Assembly (NCBI GenBank): GCA_017520425.1 | Contig: JAFXFO010000024.1 | Location: 62,001-126,000 of the forward strand | DNA length: 64,000 bases | DNA from: Lachnospiraceae bacterium | GTDB taxonomy: Bacteria; Bacillota; Clostridia; Lachnospirales; Lachnospiraceae | Direction: 5' to 3' | Shown: positions 56,501 to 64,000 of the stretch, in pieces | How positions within the stretch are numbered: the first letter of the stretch is position 1 | How the letters are laid out: each line of letters opens with the position of its first letter | Notes under the pieces: generated by a model | Told to the model about the DNA's origin: nothing | The model's input: only the letters and a program-made list of their open reading frames with translations | Databases searched by the model: none | Program-made: the position numbers and the translations under genes

Positions 56501-56989
56501 ATATTCCGTATGCACATAAGTACCATCCAAAGGCAAATAAACAGGCGGACAAATCTTCAGCCACACATGACGATAAATACCGGCTCCGGAATACCAGCGG
56601 CTGTTAGGAGACTGAAAACGCACCTGCAGAAGCAGTTCATTCTCCCCTTCCTGCAAGTAGTCCGTAATATCAAATGAAAAGGCGGAATAGCCGTATTTCC
56701 AGTCGCCCACCTTTTGTTCATTCACATACAGGGTGGAATCCATATACACTCCATCGAAACGGAGGATGGCTCTGCCGCCTTCTTCCAACTTCAGGCTACT
56801 TTTCGTAATCACCTTCCGGTACCAGCCGGTACTATTTTCATACAAATCACCCACCTGATAAATCAGCCAGTCATGGGGGATATCCACTGCTTTAAATTCT
56901 GTTTTTCTCTCCTTAATATCAGACAGCCCTGTTTCCAGAGCTGTCTTTAAGAAGGTCCAATCCTGATTATATAGTATTTTTTCAGCCAT
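53552..56989 (-). CDS. GH2 family glycosidase (beta-galactosidase-like), multidomain
   Basis: 1145 residues without a signal peptide. Sugar-binding jelly roll (about 1-150), immunoglobulin-like domain (about 150-255), then the barrel with acid/base Glu381 in WSIGNEI and nucleophile Glu460 in IYGSETAS. A DUF4982-like and further Ig-like domains span about 560-840. Two CBM6-like modules follow (about 875-1000 and 1010-1145). The substrate cannot be fixed; beta-galactosides, or side-chain sugars on xylan given the locus, are options. The start follows GAGGATAAGCGT. It is 49 bases downstream of GH3. Confidence 0.88.
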   Translation of the reverse strand: MAEKILYNQDWTFLKTALETGLSDIKERKTEFKAVDIPHDWLIYQVGDLYENSTGWYRKVITKSSLKLEEGGRAILRFDGVYMDSTLYVNEQKVGDWKYGYSAFSFDITDYLQEGENELLLQVRFQSPNSRWYSGAGIYRHVWLKICPPVYLPLDGTYVHTEYAGDGKYLLDVETECAGAVSPDTACTFKLYYKGEFYQSFPAIRTREALFSLETELEAPKEWSLEEPNCYELVVELSMGDRTVDTDRMTIGFRSLHFDPDKGFFLNEKYVKINGVCEHHDFGCLGAAFHKEAMRRKFEILRNMGVNALRTSHNMPAKEVMELADEMGFLVLSEAFDMWERPKTDYDYGRFFKEWAEKDVRSWIRRDRNHPSLFLWSIGNEIYDTHADEHGQEITRRLMSFVQEHDPKGNAGITIGSNYMPWENAQACADIVKLAGYNYGEKCYPEHHKAHPDWVIYGSETASLVHSRGVYKFPLTQPMLSDEDEQCSALGNSNTSWGAKSLEACICIDRDTKFSFGQFLWTGFDYIGEPTPYHTKNSYFGQLDTAGFPKDSYYVFRSAWTDANDAPMVHVYPYWDFNEGQVVDVRACTNGCAIELFVNGVSKGRQKVDTRHGQNIQGTWQVAYGPGEITAVAYDESGAEIARETRYSFGDGVKLCIQANKQVLRADGEDLVFLEIGVTDKENRPVENAMNYAEVLVEGAGRLLGLDNGDSTDYEEYKGNVRKLFNGKLLAVVAAKAEAGEIAVTVNSKGLESAHMFLRAEEAPVRPGSCATENLMDAPMELPDRVPVRRIAIQALEGTLLSKDKSSMILEAKVLPANATDKDVTWKAVNDNGIEISFAKLEVLENKDGVCRARLTALGDGAFQVRCFSKSGTDKVKIISQLGFVAEGLGQAFISPYEFVSGGLFAKTMGDVGNGNEKGFSTAREGFSGAVFENLDFGDFGSDEITIPVFALDSAEYRIELWEGDPLQGGELLDILHYQKPSIWNVYQEETWKLPRRLKGVTTLTIALRDRKVHIKGFSFRKQEKAFSTLWAAECNNVYGDTFTREAEAIVGIGNNVTLVFEDMNFGEKGAAGVEICSRSPLKGNTVHIQFTTKEGTVLRRVLEIPGTPKYQNQYFELEPLTGEGKIEFIFLPGTNFDMKSCRFC

Positions 56990-57038
56990 ACGCTTATCCT
57001 CTTATCCTATCAAATCACTTCAAACCCAAGTTATATTA

Positions 57039-59165
57039 TTAACCCTCTACGGTAAAACAAAAAGCTTCCTTACCGGTTAATTCTTTGGTACGTGCATCTG
57101 CCTGACCAAAGCCTACACTTACGGTAAAGTTCTTGCCGTCCTTCACTTTCTTACCTGCATCATTGATTACAGTAAATGCATCTTCATCCACAGGTACGCA
57201 AACCTTTACGGTTTCGCCTGCCTTCATGTTTACTCTTGCAAAGCCGCAAAGCTTACCGTTGGTAGGTGCAAAAGCAGAGTCCTTATCCTTGATATAAATC
57301 TGTACTACTTCACCTAGTGCCATATCACTCTTGTTGGTCACTTCCACGCAAACCTTCATATCTTCTGCATAGGCTACCTTAGCACCTGCTGCCACTGCCT
57401 GACCGTTTACTTCCACAGCGGTAACGTCTGCATCGCCATAGCTCAAACCATATCCAAAAGGATATAAAGGAGTAGCGGTGAGATACTTGTAGGTTCTGCC
57501 CTTCATGGAGTAATCCTCGAAATCAGGCAAATCTGCGGTATCGTTGTAGAAGGTAATGGGCAGCTTACCGGAAGGAGAAAGCTTACCAAAGAGCATATCT
57601 GCGATAACCTTACCACCTCTTGCACCGGGATACCATACCTGCATAATCGCATCTGCATGCTCCTGCTCGAAACGTAAGTCCATAGCACTACCGGTCATAT
57701 TCAGCACGATGGTAGGCTTGCCCACCTTCATCACTGCTTCGATCAATTCTCTCTGTACTTCAGGAAGGAGTAAATCCACCTTATCACCGGAAGCATAGCT
57801 GTTACCGGTATCTCCTTCTTCGCCTTCCAGGGTCTCATCCAAACCGACGCAAAGAACTACTACATCACTATTCTTTGCTACTGCAACAGCCTCGGAAACT
57901 CTGTCCTGTCTCCAGCCCAGATGCTCTACCTTGTCACGGAATAAGTGACAGCCTTCAGAGAAGTATACTCTGGTGTCTTCGTTCACTGCATCCTGGATAC
58001 CTTCCAATACGGTGATGTATCTGGAAGAGGTACCGTGATAGTTACCAATCAGGGCTACACGGCTGTTTGCGTTAGGTCCTACCACACCGATGGACTTGAT
58101 TTCATCCTTCTTCAAAGGTAAGATACCATTGTTCTTCAAAAGTACTACGCCTTCTGCAGTAGCCTTATCAGCCAGCTCTAAATGCTCCTTGCATTCAATC
58201 TTATCAAAACCGATCTTATCATACTCGGTTTCATCAAATAAACCTAATAGGAAACGGGTAGTAAACAGTCTCTCAGCTGCAAGGGTGATGTCCGCTTCGG
58301 TTACCAGTCCCTGCTCATAAGCAGACATCATATGTAAGTAAGTATTACCGCAGTTTACATCACAACCGGTCTTTAATGCCAATGCTGCTGATTCCTCAGC
58401 GGTAGCGGTCACCATATGGTTGGTATGGAAGTCTCTCACTGCCCAGCAGTCAGATACATAGTGCCCCTGGAATTCCCACTGACCACGTAAAATATCTTCC
58501 ATCAATGCCTTACTACCGCAGCAGGGTTCACCGTTAGTACGGTTGTAAGCACCCATCACTGCCTCTACGTCAGCCTTCTTTACCAGCTTTTCAAATGCAG
58601 GTAAATAAGTTTCCCACAAATCCTTGTCATTTGCTACAGCGTCAAAGGAATGACGAAGCGCTTCCGGACCGGAATGTACTGCAAAGTGCTTTGCACAAGC
58701 TGCTGCCTGCATATATTCGCCGTCGCCCTGCAAGCCCTTTACAAATGCCTCTCCTAATTCTCCGGTCAGATAAGGGTCTTCACCATAGGTCTCATGACCT
58801 CTTCCCCATCTGGGATCACGGAAAATATTTACATTCGGTGACCAGAAGGTCAGACCCTTGTAAATATCTCTATCCTCTTCTGCTGCATACGCATTGTACT
58901 TTGCACGGCCTTCCACACCGATTACGTTAGCCACATCACCCAAAAGCTCCTTGTCAAAGGTAGCCGCCATACCGATTGCCTGAGGGAAGCTGGTTGCCAC
59001 ACCGGCACGTGCCACACCGTGCAAACCTTCGTTCCACCAGTTGTATGCAGGCACATTCAATCTGGGAATGGCAGGTGCATCATAGCGAAGCTGACAAGCC
59101 TTTTCCTCCAGAGTCATCTGCGCCACTAATTCTTTTGCTCTTTGTTTCGCAATCTCACGATTCAT
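57039..59165 (-). CDS. GH3 beta-xylosidase/beta-glucosidase
   Basis: 708 residues from the ATG preceded by AAGGAGGAAATTTGTA; an earlier in-frame ATG at 59231 lacks a good ribosome site. No signal peptide. The N-terminal GH3 barrel has NWWNEGLHGVAR, SPNVNIFRDPRWGRGHETYG and the nucleophile Asp in YVSDCWAV. The alpha/beta sandwich and C-terminal fibronectin-like domain follow. NWWNEGLHG and the SDC variant of SDW are usual in xylosidase-type GH3 enzymes, so it probably splits imported xylo-oligosaccharides. Confidence 0.9.
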   Translation of the reverse strand: MNREIAKQRAKELVAQMTLEEKACQLRYDAPAIPRLNVPAYNWWNEGLHGVARAGVATSFPQAIGMAATFDKELLGDVANVIGVEGRAKYNAYAAEEDRDIYKGLTFWSPNVNIFRDPRWGRGHETYGEDPYLTGELGEAFVKGLQGDGEYMQAAACAKHFAVHSGPEALRHSFDAVANDKDLWETYLPAFEKLVKKADVEAVMGAYNRTNGEPCCGSKALMEDILRGQWEFQGHYVSDCWAVRDFHTNHMVTATAEESAALALKTGCDVNCGNTYLHMMSAYEQGLVTEADITLAAERLFTTRFLLGLFDETEYDKIGFDKIECKEHLELADKATAEGVVLLKNNGILPLKKDEIKSIGVVGPNANSRVALIGNYHGTSSRYITVLEGIQDAVNEDTRVYFSEGCHLFRDKVEHLGWRQDRVSEAVAVAKNSDVVVLCVGLDETLEGEEGDTGNSYASGDKVDLLLPEVQRELIEAVMKVGKPTIVLNMTGSAMDLRFEQEHADAIMQVWYPGARGGKVIADMLFGKLSPSGKLPITFYNDTADLPDFEDYSMKGRTYKYLTATPLYPFGYGLSYGDADVTAVEVNGQAVAAGAKVAYAEDMKVCVEVTNKSDMALGEVVQIYIKDKDSAFAPTNGKLCGFARVNMKAGETVKVCVPVDEDAFTVINDAGKKVKDGKNFTVSVGFGQADARTKELTGKEAFCFTVEG

Positions 59166-59193
59166 TACAAATTTCCTCCTTGAAATTATGGTT

Positions 59194-59208
59194 TGTTCGT
59201 GTCGAACA
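59194..59208 (-). promoter_or_regulatory. Candidate operator before the GH3 gene
   Basis: TGTTCG-TGT-CGAACA, a perfect 6-3-6 inverted repeat 29 bases before the GH3 start. I could not settle on a clear promoter around it; TTGATA elements lie further upstream. Confidence 0.45.
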
Positions 59209-59311
59209 TAGTACTTCATTTTTATACTCATTTTATCAAAGAACGTTTTTTATTGCTTCTCACTTTATGCTATGTTTCTATCAAGTATTGCTTTAAAAAA
59301 GACTGTAAAAG

Positions 59312-59320
59312 TGTTATAAT
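59312..59320 (+). promoter_or_regulatory. Extended -10 promoter of the desulfoferrodoxin gene
   Basis: TGTTATAAT, an extended -10 box, about 60 bases before the start codon. No close -35 match at the usual distance. Confidence 0.6.
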
Positions 59321-59380
59321 AATTAGGGATGTAAAAGTATATCCTCACATATAATTTATAAAGCATTGGAGGGTTTAAAC

Positions 59381-59749
59381 ATGAAGTATTTTATTTGCGA
59401 GCATTGCGGAAATATCATTGAATACGTAAAGGAAAGCGGTGTTCCCGTGATGTGTTGCGGTCAGAAAATGACGGAGCTGGTACCAGGAACCAGTGACGGA
59501 GCACTCGAAAAGCATGTGCCTGTTGTTACTATAGACGGATGTAAAGTCACCGTGGAAGTAGGCTCTGTGGAGCATCCCATGGTGGAAGCTCACTACATCC
59601 AGTGGATTGCCATCGAAACCACAAAGGGCAGCCAGAGAGTGAAACTGGAATACACCGATAAGCCGAAAGCAGTATTTTGTCTGGCAGAAGGCGAAACATT
59701 CGTAGCTGCTTATGAATATTGCAATCTGCACGGTCTTTGGAAAAACTAA
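59381..59749 (+). CDS. dfx: Desulfoferrodoxin (superoxide reductase)
   Basis: 122 residues. Reduces superoxide to peroxide without making oxygen, as usual in anaerobes. The N-terminal desulforedoxin site uses Cys6, Cys9, Cys25 and Cys26. The superoxide reductase centre has His45 (after Glu43-Lys44), His65, His71, Cys114 and His117 (YCNLHGLW). All metal ligands are present. GGAGGGTTTAAAC sets the ATG at 59381 rather than the TTG upstream. It is a single-gene unit lying inside the xylan locus on the opposite strand. Confidence 0.94.
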   Translation: MKYFICEHCGNIIEYVKESGVPVMCCGQKMTELVPGTSDGALEKHVPVVTIDGCKVTVEVGSVEHPMVEAHYIQWIAIETTKGSQRVKLEYTDKPKAVFCLAEGETFVAAYEYCNLHGLWKN

Positions 59750-59763
59750 TTCCTTGCAACATA

Positions 59764-59805
59764 AAAGGATTTGCTAACACCTTGTTAGCAAATCCTTTCT
59801 TTTTT
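59764..59805. terminator. Terminator between dfx and the GH43 gene
   Basis: AAAGGATTTGCTAAC pairs perfectly with GTTAGCAAATCCTTT and is followed by CTTTTTT on the plus strand. On the minus strand the stem ends in TTTTAT, so it may serve both converging genes. Confidence 0.88.
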
Positions 59806-61473
59806 CTAAAATACTTCAACCTGCGTCTCTACCCATGCATATTCTTCCAACAAATCCAGCTCTTCCGTCACGTCCAGCATAGGTGCTCCGTCGATATCAA
59901 AATGCACTCTTCGGATACCGCTGCTTCGTACACCTTCCACACCGGGACGGGCATGGTAGGTATTCCAGATGGTACCTTCTTCGTCGGTTACATAAGCGTT
60001 GTGACCTGTACCGTATTCACCCTCCACGCTTCTGGCGGTAAGGATGGGATAATTGCCCTGCTTCCAGTTCTTAGGATCCAATAAATCCTTTCCCTTAGGG
60101 ATGCTTAAAAGACCTACCACATAGGAGGTATCCACTGCTGCGCCGGAGAAGGTGATATACAGGATATCCTCCTTAGGCAATGCAAAGGGACCTTCTACCA
60201 CGAAGGTGTGGTTATTGGACCAACCATAATCCGGCTTCAAAAGCACCACCGGCTCGCTGGCCAGCTTCCAGGGCTCCTTGGGATTGATTTTTGCAATATA
60301 TAACCAAGCTCCTAAATCCTTGGGCAAAAACTGTCTCTGGGACCAGATGGCATAATATTCGCCCTCCCAATCAAACACCGTCATATCCAGAGTGATTTCT
60401 TTTCCTGCTTCGCAGATATCACTGCCATCAGCCTTCACCACTCGTTTGGGCGCGGACCAGTCTGCACGATTCACCGGATTGCCCCCTTCACGAAGGGCCA
60501 TTACATGGCTCTCCTCCCAATAAAATTCACCGGGAGTGGCTGCATGGAAGATATACCACCTGCCATCTATTTCATGGAATTCCGGTGCCCAAAGTAGTCC
60601 ACCGATACCTTCATAAGTGGTGGAATCTAACAGAAGAATTTCCTCTGCATCCACCAGTTCCGGCAGGGTGTCTGCTTCTCTGATATATAAAGTATGATTG
60701 CCGTCCGCATCATTTGTAGCTATGAAATAGTACTTTCCGTTCCACTTACCCACACAAGGATCCGCACGATTGAATGCTACCGGGAATTCAAAATGCTCCT
60801 GATGGATGCGTCCCTTTACTGTATAAGTGCCGGGAGTACTGAAATCCACGGTGGACAAGTCCCAGTCCACCTTGCGCTCCACCTTGGTGCCGTCGGTAAA
60901 CAGAGAAGACGCCTTGTACTGCGCCAACTCTTCCGGGGAAGCAACTTTCACCTGCGCAGGGAATTCTACTCCACAGTTTACGGGGGTAATCAGCTTCTTA
61001 CGGAGTCTGTCCGCCACTGCCTCAGGTATCTCAATTACATGGGAAGGTACTGCACCTAAAATATCCAACTCTTCTGCCTTCGGTACGGGAAGCTTGAGTG
61101 CACCGTTTAACATTTTTTCTGCCTCTGCCTCAGTCACAAAGCCCACTTCCGTATATTCCAGAAAATCCTTTGTAGTAAAGTACAGGCGCTTTCCTGCACT
61201 CTCAGGGTCCTCATCCCCTTCGCTACCGATACGCTTTGCAAGTACACCATAGCCATCTTCCGTAGCAAACATCACCGGCTCCACAAGACTCCAGGGGGTT
61301 ACGGAACCATCCTCATTGTCCGTCGCCTTCACAAACAGTACGCCGGAATTGTGATTCAATGCCTGATAGCCTTTGCCATCCTCACTAAGTGCCAGATGCA
61401 TACTGTATGCCAGTCTGGGGTCGTACAATATGTTATCAATGGGCAATCTGGTATAACTCAATAAATAAGCCAT
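59806..61473 (-). CDS. GH43 family arabinofuranosidase/xylosidase, cytoplasmic
   Basis: 555 residues without a signal peptide. Residues about 1-165 form an N-terminal beta-rich segment. An Ig-like domain follows (about 165-250, with STPGTYTVKGRI). The five-bladed GH43 propeller runs about 255-555, with general-base Asp in FNRADPCVGKWNGKYYF and general-acid Glu in VVEGPFALPKED. It should remove arabinose or xylose from imported oligosaccharides. It follows the lipoprotein GH43 gene after 66 bases. Confidence 0.87.
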   Translation of the reverse strand: MAYLLSYTRLPIDNILYDPRLAYSMHLALSEDGKGYQALNHNSGVLFVKATDNEDGSVTPWSLVEPVMFATEDGYGVLAKRIGSEGDEDPESAGKRLYFTTKDFLEYTEVGFVTEAEAEKMLNGALKLPVPKAEELDILGAVPSHVIEIPEAVADRLRKKLITPVNCGVEFPAQVKVASPEELAQYKASSLFTDGTKVERKVDWDLSTVDFSTPGTYTVKGRIHQEHFEFPVAFNRADPCVGKWNGKYYFIATNDADGNHTLYIREADTLPELVDAEEILLLDSTTYEGIGGLLWAPEFHEIDGRWYIFHAATPGEFYWEESHVMALREGGNPVNRADWSAPKRVVKADGSDICEAGKEITLDMTVFDWEGEYYAIWSQRQFLPKDLGAWLYIAKINPKEPWKLASEPVVLLKPDYGWSNNHTFVVEGPFALPKEDILYITFSGAAVDTSYVVGLLSIPKGKDLLDPKNWKQGNYPILTARSVEGEYGTGHNAYVTDEEGTIWNTYHARPGVEGVRSSGIRRVHFDIDGAPMLDVTEELDLLEEYAWVETQVEVF

Positions 61474-61497
61474 AATACTTTCTCCTTGTATACACCA

Positions 61498-61525
61498 TCA
61501 CCGGCGCCGTAATCGGACGCCGGTG
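61498..61525 (-). promoter_or_regulatory. Intercistronic hairpin between the two GH43 genes
   Basis: A perfect 9-bp GC-rich stem (TCACCGGCG and complement) with no T run on the minus strand, so it is not a standard terminator. It may stabilise the upstream message and set unequal expression. Confidence 0.5.
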
Positions 61526-61539
61526 ACATATTTTTAGAA

Positions 61540-63183
61540 CTATTCGAAGCGCCAAGACAATACTTCAAAGCCTTCGCCGCTAAATACCAGGAATAAATCC
61601 TGCACTCCGGTAACATCTGCAATCAATTCCGCAGTAAATTCTACGAATTCTTCACCAGTAGTTTCATCTACTGCCAAATAGCCAAATGCATCTGCTGACA
61701 GCTGGTCGCTACGCAGGGCAATGGCACCCATTTCTGCATTGCTATTCTTAATGCGTGCAATAAACTTCTTCGGTGCAGTCTCACCAAAATCCACACCCTG
61801 TACCTTTACAAAAGCGCCGGACTTCACTTCTCCAAGTGCATAGGTACCACAACCGGTGTTAATCGCCTGCTCATCTGCAGCCACGGTATTTAAGCCACTC
61901 ATAAGGGCCACCTTGGTAGCATTGTTTTCTTCATAAGGATTCACCCATTCCAGCTGCTCACGTCCGATTAATAACTGACTGATCTTACCGATGGTGCCAT
62001 CCTCCTGAGGTACAAATTCATTGATATTGGTGATACGATAACCGTGCTCTATGCCCAATTTCTTCTCCAGCACACGGCTGTGATAGGTCATGTACCATCT
62101 GCCCTTAAAGGTAAATACACAGTGATGATTGTTGCCGTACCAGCCAATATACTTACCGGGATTGTCCAAAATAGTCTCCTTATAAGTAAAAGGTCCCATG
62201 GGACTGTCACTTTCCAGACATGCGATTTCTGCATTGTGGAAGCCGTATTTATCGGTTCCTGCCTGGTCTACCTGCCAGTTGGTACAGTAAGTATAATAAT
62301 ATTTGTTATTAAACTTATGAATACCGGAATCCTCAAACAAATAAGGAACGTCAATTCGTACAGCCTCTCCTACGATACTGATCATATCATCCCCAAGCTG
62401 TGCCACTCTGCCGGTACCGGGATCGGAAATCTTGTCCTCAGGTACACCGCCACCGAAATAGATATAAGCCTTGCCGTCATCATCCACCAGCACTGCAGGG
62501 TCGAATAACCAAAGCACATTGCCGCAATTAGGCATATCTCTGCGGATAAGACCCTTTCCGATAGGATCCGTGAAAGGTCCTAAGGGGCTGTCTGCAGATA
62601 ATACGCCGATTCCGCCGCCTGCATCTGCAAAGTATAAGAAGAATTTATCCTTGCCGTCAATATTCTTCCAAGCTGCTGCAGGTGCCCAGGAATTATTGGC
62701 CCATTTCGCACTCTTGGTTACCTGTACCTCACCATGATCCTCAAAGTTAATCATATCCTTGGTGGATACCACATTTAAGGTCTTAATCTTCTGATAGGAA
62801 TTTTCAATAATATTGCCTGCTGCATCATACTCATAAGCATCTGCAGTCATGTAGAAATACACTGTATCCCCATATACCATGGCATAGGGGTCTGCACCGT
62901 ATTTCTGGGTCATAATCGGGTTTGTATCATTCATTCCCTTTGCAGGAATGCTGGTTCTTACACCCTTAAACATTTCTTCAAAATCTGCGGTTGTCATTTC
63001 TTTCTTCATTTCTTCGCCCTCCGTTTCCACATTCTCTGTTTGTCCGCTTGCATCCGTCTCCTGAATATTGGTTGCTTCCGTACTCCCCTGCTGCGGTTCA
63101 TCCGTCTTACCGCAAGCGCTCAGAACCAACACTCCAAGCACACAAACCATCATCAGTCTGATTCGATATCTTTTTCTTTGCAT
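61540..63183 (-). CDS. GH43 family lipoprotein with CBM6-like module
   Basis: 547 residues. The lipoprotein signal ends LVLSACGKTD. After a Thr/Glu-rich linker the GH43 propeller (about 80-390) carries Asp in KYGADPYAMVYGD, Asp in LFDPAVLVDDDGKAY and Glu in YLFEDSGIHKFNNKYYY. A CBM6-like module (about 410-547, with GAFVKVQGVDFGE) ends the protein. This build is usual for arabinoxylan arabinofuranohydrolases or xylosidases. It acts at the outer face of the membrane and would debranch xylan fragments before import. Confidence 0.9.
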   Translation of the reverse strand: MQRKRYRIRLMMVCVLGVLVLSACGKTDEPQQGSTEATNIQETDASGQTENVETEGEEMKKEMTTADFEEMFKGVRTSIPAKGMNDTNPIMTQKYGADPYAMVYGDTVYFYMTADAYEYDAAGNIIENSYQKIKTLNVVSTKDMINFEDHGEVQVTKSAKWANNSWAPAAAWKNIDGKDKFFLYFADAGGGIGVLSADSPLGPFTDPIGKGLIRRDMPNCGNVLWLFDPAVLVDDDGKAYIYFGGGVPEDKISDPGTGRVAQLGDDMISIVGEAVRIDVPYLFEDSGIHKFNNKYYYTYCTNWQVDQAGTDKYGFHNAEIACLESDSPMGPFTYKETILDNPGKYIGWYGNNHHCVFTFKGRWYMTYHSRVLEKKLGIEHGYRITNINEFVPQEDGTIGKISQLLIGREQLEWVNPYEENNATKVALMSGLNTVAADEQAINTGCGTYALGEVKSGAFVKVQGVDFGETAPKKFIARIKNSNAEMGAIALRSDQLSADAFGYLAVDETTGEEFVEFTAELIADVTGVQDLFLVFSGEGFEVLSWRFE

Positions 63184-63225
63184 CTTAAGATTCTCCTTCC
63201 TGATTACTCCTCTATCATAACATGG

Positions 63226-63237
63226 TAAAACGTTTTA
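63226..63237 (-). promoter_or_regulatory. LacI-type operator candidate before the GH43 lipoprotein gene
   Basis: TAAAACGTTTTA, a perfect 12-base palindrome with the AACGTT core of LacI-family operators. It lies between a TTGATA element (63242-63247) and TATGAT (63214-63219), where a repressor would block transcription. Confidence 0.5.
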
Positions 63238-63285
63238 TGCTTATCAAATTATGCGAAAATTTTACTATTTTTTGCTAAATTACAG

Positions 63286-63317
63286 AAAAAGGCAAGAGCT
63301 TCCCGCCCCTGCCTTTT
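63286..63317 (-). terminator. Terminator of the sugar-binding protein gene
   Basis: AAAGGCA and an inner GGGC pair with GCTC and TGCCTTT, then TTTTTC on the minus strand, 31 bases past the stop at 63348. Confidence 0.8.
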
Positions 63318-63347
63318 ATTCGCTTATCGGTTATTCATTAATCAAAA

Positions 63348-64000
63348 TCATCTGTTGGCTTCATCAATATAATACATATAGGTATCTCTTACTGTATCAT
63401 GCACTTCCTCGACTACCGTATTCGCCCCACGTCCAAACCGATACAGGAAAGAACTATTAATATCCAGATTCGGAATCATGTTGTGATATGCTACCATACC
63501 CTTCTCCATCATAAGCATGATTGTCTCATCCACCGCTCTGGAATCAAAGTTGCCTGCACGGTACAGACCAAGGTCAATGTAACCTTCATAGCCGGGAACT
63601 TCCTCCGAATACAAATTCCACGCAAAAGCAATTTTCCACGCTTTCTCATCATCATAGCATGCAGGAATGGCTAAGGGATATTCACTCCAGCAATTGGTAT
63701 AATCGTCCGCATTAGGTCCCTTGGGGAACATGACAAAACCAAGCTCATCCACGCTATCCGCAAACGCCCGCCCGGAAAGTCCCAAATCAGCTTCTTCCGG
63801 ACAGAAAGCCACATAACCATTCAGGAATGCCTCTGTATAGTAATTCCAAGAAGCATCTGCCGGTCTGTCCACCCCATAGGTCTCGAATATCTCTGTAATC
63901 CAGTTGAGGGCCTCCAACGTTGCAGGGTCTTCAAATTTATATACATAGTCACCATATTCATCCAAACCCACCAGTTCAGCATCGTTAGAATATACCGCCT
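63348..64000 (-). CDS. Extracellular solute-binding protein, C-terminal part
   Basis: The frame is open to the window edge, so only the last 217 residues are seen. The pattern FEDPATLEALNWITEIFETYG, FPKGPNADDY and AWKIAFAWNLY is typical of family 1 sugar-binding proteins of ABC importers. It would bind xylo- or arabinoxylo-oligosaccharides, judged from the neighbouring GH43 genes. Its permease genes are expected beyond the right edge. Confidence 0.8.
   Translation of the reverse strand, partial: AVYSNDAELVGLDEYGDYVYKFEDPATLEALNWITEIFETYGVDRPADASWNYYTEAFLNGYVAFCPEEADLGLSGRAFADSVDELGFVMFPKGPNADDYTNCWSEYPLAIPACYDDEKAWKIAFAWNLYSEEVPGYEGYIDLGLYRAGNFDSRAVDETIMLMMEKGMVAYHNMIPNLDINSSFLYRFGRGANTVVEEVHDTVRDTYMYYIDEANR

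Noticed and set aside
61498..61525. Terminator between the two GH43 genes
   Set aside because: Strong stem but no T run on the coding strand; more likely a message-stabilising or polarity hairpin.

Overview
The window looks like the chromosome of a xylan-degrading anaerobe of the Clostridia, most likely family Lachnospiraceae. The support is indirect: moderate-to-low GC, strong GGAGG ribosome sites, a desulfoferrodoxin in place of aerobic oxidative-stress enzymes, a ZTP riboswitch, gut-type glycosidases and a sortase-like anchored xylanase. Nearly every gene is on the minus strand. Only four short genes or segments read plus (21591-22337, 26196-26684, 59381-59749 and their promoters). I see no tRNA, rRNA, insertion sequence, prophage or CRISPR array.

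Layout. 1-4388: a MoxR ATPase followed by one unusually long gene that joins a DUF58 protein and a membrane transglutaminase in a single frame. 4434-5588: a cytoplasmic GH8 exo-oligoxylanase. 5708-7814: the last two steps of purine synthesis, split between a lone AICAR transformylase and an archaeal-type PurO, behind a ZTP riboswitch and a clear promoter. 7838-13663: a 1941-residue cell-wall xylanase with five N-terminal repeat modules, CBM22, GH10 and two CBM9-like modules. 13830-19283: an apparent three-gene operon of an MBOAT acyltransferase, an SGNH/DltD-like partner and a large unclassified glycosidase-like lipoprotein. 19342-31497: housekeeping (guaB, potABCD, hslO, a methyltransferase, a DUF368 lipid-carrier transporter, hisC, a glycosyltransferase).

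31615-42011: a reduced Tad/Flp-type pilus or secretion operon read from one strong promoter. It runs tadA (frameshifted as given), tadB, tadC, a 60-residue pilin, two TadE-like pseudopilins, CpaB, two cysteine-knuckle surface proteins and a divergent prepilin peptidase. 42085-49549: ABC-F ATPase with a BlaI-type regulator, a TetR-amidase-LD-carboxypeptidase operon, a relic of a second LD-carboxypeptidase gene, and a CotH-type lipoprotein.

49738-64000: a (arabino)xylan utilisation locus: a sugar isomerase of the fucose/arabinose family, DUF4867, xylulokinase, GH2, GH3, two GH43 enzymes and the end of a sugar-binding protein. With the GH8 and the wall-anchored xylanase, the inferred scheme is: xylan is cut outside the cell, oligosaccharides are debranched at the surface by the lipoprotein GH43 and imported by an ABC system, then split inside by GH8, GH3, GH43 and GH2. 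The xylose is finally isomerised and phosphorylated.

Most unusual points: the DUF58-transglutaminase fusion with Glu at the usual Asp position of the triad, the MBOAT/SGNH/double-GH67N lipoprotein operon, the small Tad-like system with cysteine-knuckle surface proteins and a broken ATPase gene, and a sugar isomerase of the wrong family beside xylulokinase.
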